Source: Oscillospiraceae bacterium
GTDB taxonomy: Bacteria > Bacillota > Clostridia > Christensenellales > QALW01
DNA length: 64,000 bases
Assembly: GCA_022009755.1 (NCBI GenBank)
Contig: CP091722.1
Coordinates: 1,682,001 to 1,746,000, forward strand
Direction: 5' to 3'
Below, piece by piece: positions 10,241 through 18,873 of this stretch. A program made the translations under genes and the position numbers. Each line of letters begins with the position of its first letter. Positions within the stretch are counted from its first letter, which is position 1. Below the pieces are notes generated by a model, which was not told where the DNA came from, did not search any database, and saw only the letters and a program-made list of their open reading frames with translations.

Positions 10241-12649
10241 ATGAGCGAGGAAAATTTTGTACATTCACAGATCGAAAAGAAGTGGCAGGACATATGGGAA
10301 AAGGAGGAGGCCTTCAAGGCCAAGGAGGATTATACTCTTCCCAAGTTTTACGGGCTTATAGAGTTTCCCTATCCGTCGGGTGCGGGACTGCATGTGGGGC
10401 ATCCGCGCAGCAACACCGCCATTGACATAATAGCGCGCAAGCGCCGCATGGAGGGCTACAATGTGCTGTATCCCATCGGCTGGGACGCGTTTGGTCTGCC
10501 TACGGAAAACTACGCCATGAAACGGGGTGCATCCGGCAATAGTGACAAAGCAGAATATTGACCGCTTCCGCAGACAGCTTAAGAGCATGGGCTTTTCCTT
10601 TGATTATTCAAGAGAGGTGAACACTACCGACCCCAACTATTACAGATGGACCCAGTGGATATTTCTTCAGATGTTTAAGCGCGGGCTTGCCTACAAGGCG
10701 GAAATGCCCATAAACTGGTGTACCAGCTGCAAGGTGGGGCTTGCAAACGAGGAAGTGGTGGGCGGACACTGCGAGCGCTGCGGCGGCGAGGTGGTGCGCA
10801 AGGTAAAATCCCAGTGGATGCTGCGCATAACCGACTATGCCGAAAGCTGTTGGACGGCCTTGACGAGGTGGATTTTATAGAAAAGGTAAAAACACAGCAG
10901 CGCAACTGGATAGGCAAGAGCACGGGCGCGGAGGTGAACTTTGAAATTCCCTGCGCGCAGAAGTCCGTAACGGTGTATACCACCCGCCCCGATACGCTTT
11001 TCGGCGCCACCTATATGGTGCTTGCGCCGGAGCATCCGCTTGTGGATGAGCTTAAGGACAAAATAGGCAACTTTGACGAGGTTACGGCCTACCGCGAGGC
11101 GGCGGCGCGCAAGAGCGATTTTGAGCGCACCGAAAGCAAGGAAAAGACTGGCGTGCGTCTTGAGGGAATACAGGCAAAGAACCCGGTAAACGGCAGCCTG
11201 ATTCCGGTATTTATTTCGGATTATGTGCTGTGCACCTACGGCACCGGCGCTATAATGGCAGTGCCCGCACACGATGAGCGCGACTGGGAGTTTGCCCGCC
11301 GGTTCTCCCTGCCCATGATAGAGGTGGTGGCGGGAGGCAACATAGAAAACGCGGCGTACACCGACATTGCAAACGGCGTTATGGTGAATTCCGGCTTCTT
11401 GGACGGCATGACGGTGCAGCAGGCCAAGAAGGCGATAATCGAGCATTTGGAAAAGACCGGGCAGGGCAAGCCCAAGGTGAATTACAAGCTGCGCGACTGG
11501 GTATTTTCCCGTCAGCGCTATTGGGGCGAGCCTATTCCGGTGGTCAAATGCGAAAAATGCGGTTATGTTGCGCTGCCGGAGGATCAGCTGCCGCTGGAGC
11601 TGCCGGAGCTTGCGAAATATGAGCCCAGCGGAACGGGAGAATCCCCCCTTGTGCAGTGCACCGACTGGATAAACACCACCTGCCCGCACTGCGGCGGTCC
11701 TGCAAAGCGGGAAACCGACACCATGCCCCAGTGGGCGGGCTCATCGTGGTATTTCCTGCGCTATACCGACCCGCACAATGACAAGCAGCTTGCAAGCCCG
11801 GAGGCGCTTGCCTACTGGCTGCCGGTGGATTGGTATAACGGCGGCATGGAGCACACCACGCTGCACCTGCTTTATTCCCGCTTCTGGCATCGCTTCCTTT
11901 ATGATATAGGCGTGGTGCCCACAAAGGAGCCGTATAAAAAGCGCACCAGTCACGGCATGATACTGGGCGAGGGCGGCGAAAAGATGAGCAAATCCCGCGG
12001 GAATGTGGTGAACCCCGACGATATAGTGGGTGAGCTGGGAGCGGACGCCTTCCGTGTGTACGAGATGTTCATGGGAGCGTTTGACCAGGCAATACCGTGG
12101 TCCACACAGGGTGCACGCGGCTGCCGCCGTTTCCTGGAGCGCGTATGGCGTTTGGGCGGCATGACGGTGCCGGGCGGAGTGCGTGCGGAAATGGCAAGCC
12201 AGTATAACGCCATGATAAAAAAGGTGAGCCAGGATTATGAGCGTATGAAGTTCAACACCGCCATTGCGGCAATGATGAGCTTTGTAAACAGCATATATTC
12301 CGTGGGCAGCATAACCCTTGAGGAGCTTAAGGGGCTGTTATTGGTGCTTAACCCGGTGGCGCCGCATATAACCGAGGAGATGTTTGAAAAGTTCTTCTCC
12401 GAGGGAAGGATATACAATCATCCGTGGCCCGAATGGGACGATGCGCTTATAAAAGAGGATGTTGCGGAGTACGCTGTGCAGATATGCGGCAAGATACGCT
12501 CCCGTATAACCCTGCCTGCCGGTGCGCCGGAGGAGGAGGTGCGCGCCGCAGCGCTTGCGGAGGGCGCGGTGGCTGCGCTTATTGCGGGCAAAACGGTAAA
12601 GAAGATAATAGTCGTAAAGGACAAGCTTATAAACATAGTGGCGGTGTAA
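10241..12649 (+). CDS. leuS: Leucyl-tRNA synthetase (three indels)
   Basis: Class I synthetase that charges tRNA-Leu. Corrected for a missing A and a missing G near 10520-10527 and a missing C near 10847 it is 2412 bp, 803 residues, slightly shorter than the usual 820-880. The HIGH motif is HVGHP near residue 50, KMSKS is at about residue 585 (GEKMSKSRGNVVNP), and the CP1 editing domain contains TTRPDT and the conserved HDERD segment. A zinc-type CTSCKVGLANEE element lies in the N-terminal half. The ATG at 10241 follows GGAGAGG. It is controlled by the T-box upstream. The three shifts must be errors or the cell would lack an essential enzyme. Confidence 0.95.
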
Positions 12650-12661
12650 TTACGCCGCGTG

Positions 12662-12698
12662 AAAAAATCCGGGGCTTTATGGAAGCTCCGGATTTTTT
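12662..12698 (+). terminator. Terminator of leuS
   Basis: A 16-bp stem (AAAAAATCCGG with GCTT, paired to AAGC with CCGGATTTTTT, one G-T pair) ends in a T run 13 bp after the stop. Confidence 0.85.
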
Positions 12699-12733
12699 AT
12701 GCTTTATTTGATACCTTAAATATAGATGTGCTT

Positions 12734-12763
12734 AAAAAAGAAAACCGCCGCATAAAGCGGCGG
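12734..12763 (-). terminator. Terminator of yceD-rpmF
   Basis: On the minus strand CCGCCGCTTTATGCGGCGG is followed by TTTTCTTTTTT. It sits about 60 bp beyond the rpmF stop. Confidence 0.8.
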
Positions 12764-12821
12764 GAATTTCTGACGCAAAAAACAGACCGGCTGTAAGTCG
12801 GCCTGATGCAGGGCAAAACGA

Positions 12822-13006
12822 TTACTTGCTTTCCTCGGTCTGTATAACCTGCTGTCCGTCATAGTAGCCGCAGGCTTTGCAGACTCTGTGGGCCAGCTTG
12901 GGCTCCTTGCACTTGGGGCACTCCACTACACCGGGCAGGGAGAGCTTCCAGTTGGCGCGGCGGGAATTGCGTCTTGCTTGGATACTTTCTTCTTAGGTAA
13001 TGCCAT
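12822..13006 (-). CDS. rpmF: 50S ribosomal protein L32 (one frameshift)
   Basis: Reads MALPKKKVSK, then after restoring one A (near 12979) RRDSRRANWKLSLPGV-like sequence with the zinc-ribbon cysteines CPKC and CKACGYY, ending in QTEESK. Corrected length is 61 residues, normal for L32. The ribosome site GAGGTG precedes the ATG. It follows yceD by 2 bp in the order conserved across bacteria. An essential ribosomal gene carrying a one-base loss again points to sequence error. Confidence 0.93.
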
Positions 13007-13008
13007 GA

Positions 13009-13508
13009 TTACACCTCCTCGTTGTTCAGCAGCCCTTGCAGTACCGAAAACGGATTGTCTTTTTCCGGCTTGCTCTGACTGCACGAGCACGATACCTGAT
13101 TTCTGTTTACTCCGCAAACGGGACAGAGCCCCTTGCACTGCGGCGTGCATATTCTCAAAAGCTCCAGGCTCATAAGAATGCTGTTGCAGATGCATCTGTC
13201 AATCTCGATGGTGTCGGCGGCGCTGATGGGCAGCGCATCGTCGGACGCTTCGTGGGAGAAGCGCTCCTCAAGAGGACAGATTACATCCTTGATAAAGGGC
13301 TCAAGGCAGCGGGCGCAGATAAGCTCGAGCTGTGCGGTTATGGTACCGCTGAGCTCTATATCGCCGCCGACGCAGCCGTATTGCGCGTCAACATGCACCG
13401 CACGGAAACCACCTTGCCCTGAAAATCCTCGGGCGTAAAGGAGAAATCCTCACATATGGGGAAAAGCTCTCCCTCGTTTTTCAATGCGTTTTTAACATTT
13501 ATGACCAT
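13009..13508 (-). CDS. YceD/DUF177 family protein (one frameshift)
   Basis: About 166 residues once a single missing base near 13400 is restored (500 to 501 bp). The N-terminal part (MVINVKNALKNEGELF) and the C-terminal part with ICARCLEPF and the CTPQCKGLCPVCG cysteine cluster match the YceD/DUF177 layout. The family is linked to 23S rRNA/ribosome assembly and lies upstream of rpmF in most bacteria, as here. In many relatives plsX follows rpmF; here plsX is 16 kb away. Confidence 0.87.
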
Positions 13509-13676
13509 ACAGTTCCCTCATCTTTGCACCATAATATTATATTTATGTGCATAGTTTCTGTCAAGGTGTTTTCAAAAGCAAAACGCGATTTTGCCGTAAA
13601 TGCGGGTATTCGGTGAAAAATATGCGGTTTTCTGTGCTGCTTTGATAAAATCACGGTGCGAATTGGGGCACGGCGG

Positions 13677-14306
13677 CTATTCGGCATCCGTTTCGGAGGG
13701 CTTTGAGCTGCGGGGCTGCGCCTTGGAAAAGGGGCATAGGTGCGCTTTTTCAAGGGCGGGACGCAGCAGCGAAACAAGCAGCAGGGCCGCCGCCGCTTTT
13801 GCAAGATCGGGCAGGATAAAGGGAAGAACGCCCGCTGCAAAGCATGCGCCGTAGCTTATAGCGCCGCCGTTCAGGTTAAGCACCATATACATATAGGAGG
13901 CGCCGGCAAGGTATGTAAAGGCGATGTGGCAAAGCATAAAGGCAGCGCGCAGCAGTATGCGCCGCGTACCGGAAGCGCTCAGGCGTCCGTCCAGAAGGGA
14001 AAGCAGCGGAACGGGCAGCGCCATGCCCAGAACAAAGCCGAAGCTGGGGCGCAGAACATAGCCGATGCCGGCTCCGCCGCCGGCAAAGACGGGCAGACCG
14101 AAAAGCCCGAGGGCGATATATAAAAGCATGGCTGCGCTTCCGGCGCAGGGGGAGAGCAAAAAGGGCAGCAGCAGGCATACCAGCAGCTGAAGAGTGAAGG
14201 GGACGGGCCCCAGAGGGATGCTGAGCTGTGCCGAAACGCACAGAAGCGCCGTCATAACGGCGGCACAGCACATGGTATAAATGCGCTGACGGATTTTATT
14301 CTGCAA
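13677..14306 (-). CDS. bioY: Biotin ECF transporter S component BioY
   Basis: 209 residues with six hydrophobic segments. The first helix reads ALLCVSAQLSIPLGPVPFTLQ, the BioY signature, and GLFGLPVFAGGGAGIGYVL contains the conserved glycine-rich loop before RPSFGFVLGM. BioY binds biotin in the membrane and uses a shared ECF module or acts alone. The gene is single, convergent with nothing, and preceded by a palindromic AT-rich operator/promoter region. A basic C-terminal tail of about 20 residues is slightly longer than usual. Confidence 0.93.
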   Translation of the reverse strand: MQNKIRQRIYTMCCAAVMTALLCVSAQLSIPLGPVPFTLQLLVCLLLPFLLSPCAGSAAMLLYIALGLFGLPVFAGGGAGIGYVLRPSFGFVLGMALPVPLLSLLDGRLSASGTRRILLRAAFMLCHIAFTYLAGASYMYMVLNLNGGAISYGACFAAGVLPFILPDLAKAAAALLLVSLLRPALEKAHLCPFSKAQPRSSKPSETDAE

Positions 14307-14384
14307 GGTAAGGACTCCTTTGGTGCTTGCCGTCTGCGGGCGGAATGTGCATCCGCGGGCGGCGTTTGATTTACGGTTTTTGAT

Positions 14385-14447
14385 TTATACAATATTTATA
14401 CAATTACAATTATACATTGCAATGTATTGTGTATAAATATTGTATAA
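14385..14447. promoter_or_regulatory. Long inverted-repeat operator/promoter of bioY
   Basis: Perfect 18-bp arms at 14385-14402 and 14430-14447 (core TATACAATATTTATACA and its complement) enclose a second perfect palindrome ATACATTGCAATGTAT at 14412-14427. On the minus strand TTGCAA and TATAAA lie 16 bp apart across the inner palindrome and one arm, giving a promoter about 80 bp upstream of bioY. A repressor bound here would block it. The sequence differs from the usual BirA box (GTTAAC-type arms), so the regulator is unknown. Confidence 0.7.
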
Positions 14448-14454
14448 TAACGGT

Positions 14455-14505
14455 TGGAGCGGCTTTTGCGGATATGTCGTTTGCGTAAGAAGCAAAAGCC
14501 GGCTC
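14455..14505. other. Imperfect hairpin beside the bioY operator
   Basis: GGAGC-GGCTTTTGC pairs with GCAAAAGCC-G-GCTCC, 14 bp with one bulged base and a loop of about 22. No T run follows, so it is not an obvious terminator. Confidence 0.4.
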
Positions 14506-14719
14506 CGTCCGCCTTGTACCGGGGTGGGCGGGCGGGAGGGAAAAAGGCGGACGGTGTAAAGCGCTGCGGTAAAGCAGTATGCATTACGAGGAGCGTGTAT
14601 TATAATAATGTATATAAACATAACCGCTGAGTAATTTGCGCTGCCACCATGTGCATTCAGAGGATATAATGCGGTTGTATTCGCCGCGTGGTTATAACGG
14701 TGAATTATCGGTTTAATTA

Positions 14720-14781
14720 TATCGGAAAACATCATAGCTATATCCGAAAATATCATAGCTATATCCGAAAATATCATAGCG
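14720..14781. repeat. Three tandem 21-bp repeats
   Basis: Units at 14720-14740, 14741-14761 and 14762-14781. Units 2 and 3 begin TATCCGAAAATATCATAGC; unit 1 has two differences. The repeats lie between bioY and the small ORF upstream of the LacI gene, in a stretch (14450-14989) without a recognisable gene. They could be binding sites for a regulator. Confidence 0.75.
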
Positions 14782-14958
14782 CATCCGGGAGTTATTTGCA
14801 ACTCAAAACAGATATTTTCAGACATTTTGAAGCCGTGTCAAAGCAGTATAATTGCTTAAGATGCAATTTGCGGCAGCATATCGGCTTTGGATGTTGTTCG
14901 GATGCCGTATAGTTATATTATAATATCCGTATCGGGTCGCAATTTACTTTTCACATGT

Positions 14959-14964
14959 TATAAT
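14959..14964 (+). promoter_or_regulatory. -10 element of the small-ORF/LacI operon
   Basis: TATAAT 26 bp before the ATG of the small ORF, preceded by TG (TGTTATAAT, near extended -10). The -35 is poor (GTCGCA at 14936-14941), which suggests activation or weak basal expression. Confidence 0.5.
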
Positions 14965-14989
14965 ATCTGTTCGGAAGGAGAGAACGGCG

Positions 14990-15136
14990 ATGGCGGAGAA
15001 ATTCAAAAAATTGTGCATATTGTACATTCTTTTTCTATTGATAGGGTGGTACAATCAGGCTGAAACATGGGGCGGCATTGCGTTTGTAAAGTACGCTCGG
15101 CAAAGCTGCAAAGAGGTAAAGCATGGGGATTATTAA
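14990..15136 (+). CDS. Small membrane protein of 48 residues (hypothetical)
   Basis: ATG 9 bp after a strong AAGGAGAG ribosome site. The product begins MAEKFKKLCILYILFLLIGW, one transmembrane helix, followed by a polar tail ending KHGDY. It runs 14 bp into the LacI-type gene in another frame, so the two are probably translationally coupled. I recognise no family. Its strong ribosome site, promoter and overlap favour a real small protein; an upstream leader peptide that paces translation of the regulator is an alternative. Confidence 0.5.
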   Translation: MAEKFKKLCILYILFLLIGWYNQAETWGGIAFVKYARQSCKEVKHGDY

Positions 15137-16139
15137 TGAAATTGCGCGCAGAACGGGCATGAGTGCGTATTCGGTCTGCAAATTTTTAAGCGATCCCTTC
15201 GGCTTTTCCGATAAAACGGCGGCTACCGTGCGCAGGCTTTATAAAGAGCTGGGCGGCGGCAGCGAGGACGGACGCATGAGCGTGGGGATATGTATTCCCA
15301 ATCGCCCGGTATATTTCTGGCGCGAAGCCGTTCGCGGGATAAACGCTGCGCACCGTGAGCTTAAGGAGCGGGGCACGGAGCTGAAGCTGGAATTCCGCTA
15401 CGGCGAGGGCAGCCGTGATGCGCTGGAGGAGCTTCCGGTGTGCGATGCGTATATTATTTATCCCGCAGTGCTGGGGCCGGAGGAAACGCAGGCGGCCGCC
15501 ATGCCGGATGCGCCGACGGTTATGCTAAACGATATGATACCGGAGAAAATAAGCGATACCGCCGTATATGTCGGAGCGGACGGATATCAGGAGGGGCGGC
15601 TTGCTGCGGGAATAGCTGCGCCGTATCTTAAGACAATGAAAGCGGTTGCGGCAGTGAGTCCGGGCAGAGCGGGGCCTTCGGTGGAAAAACGCATAGAGGG
15701 CTTTACGCGGGAGATAGAGCGTTTGGCTCCGTGGGTGAAGGTGACGCCGGTGAAGCAGGAGCTTTCGGGCAGCCTTGCGGCATCTTTTCTTGCCAAGAAG
15801 CTGTCAGGCGATCCGCCCGACTGTATATATGTAGCAACCGGAAAAACCTGTGTTGCCGGGCTTGCAATAAGCAAGCTGGAGGCAAAAAAGCATATAGTGT
15901 GTCTGGGACATGAGCGCTCGGATGCCGACAGACGATATTTGGCCTCGGGGTGCGAGATAGGCTATGTGGCACAGGATGCCTTTGCGCAGGGCAGGGCAGC
16001 CTTTGAGCAGATAGCGCGGTGTCTTGCGGGCGGAGAGATGAAAAGCGTGATAATTCCGTCGGAGGCCTTTACAACAGCCGATGCGTTAAAGGCAGAGGAT
16101 GCCGAAGCAGCATCGAAGGACGGCCCTGAGGAGCGGTAG
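15123..16139 (+). CDS. LacI-family transcriptional regulator
   Basis: 338 residues. Residues 1-50 form a LacI helix-turn-helix (IINEIARRTGMSAYSVCKFL) in a variant form with VRRLYKEL as hinge. Residues about 58-320 are a periplasmic-binding-protein-like effector domain (VGICIPNRPVYFWREAVRGI, AVSPGRAGPSVEKRIEGF, CLGHERSD). Such proteins repress sugar genes until a sugar binds. The ATG follows GAGGT. It precedes a permease, an oxidoreductase and a large lipoprotein, which I infer to be its targets. The helix-turn-helix lacks the usual VSRALN recognition signature, having VCKFLSD instead. Confidence 0.82.
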   Translation: MGIINEIARRTGMSAYSVCKFLSDPFGFSDKTAATVRRLYKELGGGSEDGRMSVGICIPNRPVYFWREAVRGINAAHRELKERGTELKLEFRYGEGSRDALEELPVCDAYIIYPAVLGPEETQAAAMPDAPTVMLNDMIPEKISDTAVYVGADGYQEGRLAAGIAAPYLKTMKAVAAVSPGRAGPSVEKRIEGFTREIERLAPWVKVTPVKQELSGSLAASFLAKKLSGDPPDCIYVATGKTCVAGLAISKLEAKKHIVCLGHERSDADRRYLASGCEIGYVAQDAFAQGRAAFEQIARCLAGGEMKSVIIPSEAFTTADALKAEDAEAASKDGPEER

Positions 16140-16196
16140 GACGCTTTTGCGGGCGGCAAAAAAACAACAGCAACAAAAAAGGACAGGAAGAAGATA

Positions 16197-17110
16197 ATGG
16201 ATTATTTATTGACGGCGGCCTCGGTGTGCTTTTTCTGCCTCAACGGCGCCATGACAAGATTGTTTCAGCTTAAATGAAGGGCGGAAAAAAGGCGCTGCGC
16301 CTTTATCAGGCGGGCTTCTGTCTGGTGGCTTCGGTGCTTAACCTTGCGTTTTTCGGCATAAATGCGCTTCCCGGCACAAAAACCGTAATACTGTCGCTGT
16401 TTTTCGGCATACTCTTTGCGGCGGCCAGCTTTTTGGGAGCCGAATGCTATGAAAAGGGACCGATGTCGCTGACTTCGGTAATACTTAATCTGAGCCTTGC
16501 GGTGCCGCTTGTATATTCCTTTATTGTATTCGGAGAGAGCATAAGCACCACGGGTATTGCGGGGCTTGCGCTTTTGTGCGTGACCTTTGTGCTTTCGGCG
16601 CTCAGCGCTTCGGGCGGGCAGAAAAAAATAAACACGGCGTGGATAGTCATGGTGGCGCTGGCCTTTGCGGCAAACGGCACGACCGCCGTGCTGCAGAAGG
16701 CGGATGCGGCATCGGGCAGCAGCGACGGCTTTTTCCTGGGCTTTGCCTATTTTGTGGGTGCGCTGTGCTTCCTTGTAAGCTGGGCAGTGGAAACGGGGCG
16801 TGAAAAAAGCGGGAAATGTGCGGCGGATGCCGCGGCGTTCGTGTTTCCCAAGGGCGATGCGCTTGCGAAATATCTGCTGGCGGCCGTCATCATCACCGTG
16901 GTTTCCGGAGGCGGCAGCTTTGTGGGGAACATGGTGCTTGGCAAGCTCAGCGTGCGCATGGACGCGGCGGTGCTGTATCCTTGTGTAAACGGCGGGCTTG
17001 CGGTGCTTACATCCATTGTTTCGGCGGTGTTCTTCAAGGAAAAAATGAGCCTTATAAAAATTATATCCGTAGCGGTGGGCGCGGCGGCGATAGTGCTGCT
17101 GGCCATATGA
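16197..17110 (+). CDS. DMT/EamA-like permease (one frameshift)
   Basis: 304 residues and about ten membrane helices once a missing A at 16272-16274 is restored (914 to 915 bp, giving FQLKMKGGKKALRLYQAGF). The N-terminus MDYLLTAASVCFFCLNGAMT and two similar halves of five helices fit the drug/metabolite transporter superfamily. GGAAGAA precedes the ATG. It lies between the LacI regulator and the Gfo/Idh/MocA gene, so uptake of a sugar or sugar acid is plausible (inference). The short 26-codon upstream frame should not be annotated separately. Confidence 0.75.
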
Positions 17111-17258
17111 TTCTTTTGCGGCATGGGCGAAAAAAGAGCGGCAATACATAACGCGTAATAAAAGTCGATTGGACGCACGCAGCCGTACTTTCCCGCGGCA
17201 GCGGACGTTTGATTATAGAATTGCAGAATAAAGACGATACGGAAAGGAAGTATTATCA

Positions 17259-18476
17259 ATGATTAAGCTGGGTGTATTTGGACTGGGCAGAGGAATGTAC
17301 TATCTGCAGCAGGCCGAGAATGCGGGAGCGCAGATAACGGCAATTTGCGATATGGATCCCAAAAAGCTGGAGGACGCAAAGAAGTATCTGGCGCCGGACG
17401 GAGTGGCCTGCACCGATTTTGAGGAGTTTCTCAAGGCCGACATGGACGGCGCGGTGCTGTGCAATTATTATTGCGAGCACGCATATTTTGCGGCGCGCTG
17501 CATGGAAAAGGGCATAGCGGTGCTTTCCGAAACGGCAAGCAATGTTACCATGGCGCAGGGCGTTGCACTGTGCCGCGCAAAGGAAAAGACCGGCGCGGTT
17601 TATATGCTGGCGGAGAATTATCCCTTTATGCGCTCCAATCTTGAGCTTAAAAGGCTTTACGATGAGGGAAGTCTGGGACGCATTCTCTATGCGGAGGGCG
17701 AGTACAATCACCCGGCAAGCCCGCACGATCTGAACGCCATTACCCCCTTCCCCGGGCACTGGAGAGCACATCTGCCCCGCACATATTACTGCACGCATTC
17801 CCTTGCGCCCATAATGTATATGACGGGCGGCATTCCCACCACGGTAACCGCAAAGGCTGTATTTGCGCCGGAGGTTAACCGCGGTACGGCGCGTTTGAAT
17901 TCCGATGTGGCAGCCATTATGCTGTGCGATATGAACGACGGCTCCCTTACCCGCATTACCGGCTGCTCCGCCTTCGGCGGACACGGGCTGTATTACCGTC
18001 TGTCCTGCCTTAAGGGAACGGCGGAGACCCTGCGCAATGATATGGAGCATGTGCTGGTACGCTATAACGAATGGGAGAAGCCGGAGGGTGCGGAGGCCAC
18101 GCAGGTTTATGAAACCAAGTGGGAGGCACTGGGCGAGATAGCGGAAAAGGCCGGACACGGCGGCGGAGATTTCTGGGTGCTGTGGCATTTTGTACAATGC
18201 CTTGAAAAGAACGAGGAGCCCTTCTTTGACGTATACCGCTCCGTTGCGATGGCAAGCGTGGGCATACTCGGCTGGCGCAGCATACTGGAGGGCGGTGTTT
18301 CCTACCGTATTCCGGATTTCCGCAACGAGGAGGACCGCAAGCAGTGGGAGAACGACGAGCTGTCTCCGTTCCCGGATAAGGACGGCAAGGTCACGCTGCC
18401 CTGCTGCTCTCAGCCCTATCAGTACACCGAGGAGGACCTTAAGGCCGCCGAAGCAGACTGGGCCAAGTGCAAATAA
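17259..18476 (+). CDS. Gfo/Idh/MocA family oxidoreductase
   Basis: 405 residues. Rossmann N-terminus KLGVFGLGRGMYYL with the acidic residue of ICDMDPKKL that binds the NAD ribose, then GAVLCNYYCEHAYFAARCMEKGIAVLSE (the EKP-type motif is replaced by SETASN). The C-terminal domain (about 135-405) has HPASPHDLN and a HSLAPIMYMTGG helix typical of sugar dehydrogenases or glycosidases of this superfamily. The enzyme probably oxidises or epimerises a sugar or inositol derivative using NAD(P). A GGAAGG site precedes the ATG and a strong terminator follows. Loss of the EKP lysine makes the exact reaction uncertain. Confidence 0.83.
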   Translation: MIKLGVFGLGRGMYYLQQAENAGAQITAICDMDPKKLEDAKKYLAPDGVACTDFEEFLKADMDGAVLCNYYCEHAYFAARCMEKGIAVLSETASNVTMAQGVALCRAKEKTGAVYMLAENYPFMRSNLELKRLYDEGSLGRILYAEGEYNHPASPHDLNAITPFPGHWRAHLPRTYYCTHSLAPIMYMTGGIPTTVTAKAVFAPEVNRGTARLNSDVAAIMLCDMNDGSLTRITGCSAFGGHGLYYRLSCLKGTAETLRNDMEHVLVRYNEWEKPEGAEATQVYETKWEALGEIAEKAGHGGGDFWVLWHFVQCLEKNEEPFFDVYRSVAMASVGILGWRSILEGGVSYRIPDFRNEEDRKQWENDELSPFPDKDGKVTLPCCSQPYQYTEEDLKAAEADWAKCK

Positions 18477-18509
18477 GCTCTGCAGGGGGCACAGAAATTA
18501 ATACCCTTG

Positions 18510-18541
18510 CGCCGCACGGCAGCCTGCCGTGCGGCGTTTTT
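18510..18541 (+). terminator. Terminator of the LacI-DMT-oxidoreductase operon
   Basis: Perfect 13-bp stem (CGCCGCACGGCAG and its complement, one-base loop) followed by TTTTT. The remaining 330 bases up to 18873 hold a TATAAT-like element at 18713-18718 and no gene I can support. Confidence 0.9.
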
Positions 18542-18873
18542 GCACCCGAGGCTTCGGTTTGATTTGTGATGCCGTGCGATGACGTGTGATGCCGTGAATT
18601 GGGAATGGGCGCGGGGTCGAGCGCGAAATAACGGATATGTTGAAAAATATAATAGTGTATTTTATGCACGGATACATTAGAATTGTCCTAACTGCTGCGC
18701 CGTGCGGGATGATATAATATAAACAAGAAATGACACACAGCAGCAGGGCTTAAAGCAGGTAAAAAACGCCTTCAAGGTCTTTTTGTATATGTGTCGGACA
18801 AAAATAGAAAGCAGCAACAACAAAGAACGGTAAGGAGCGTTTTTTGAACATTGCATTGACAGGAGGTATGACC

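Noticed and set aside
14385..14825. Minus-strand open frame with MIFSDIA repeats
   Set aside because: Produced by the 21-bp non-coding repeats and the bioY operator; no ribosome site or similarity.
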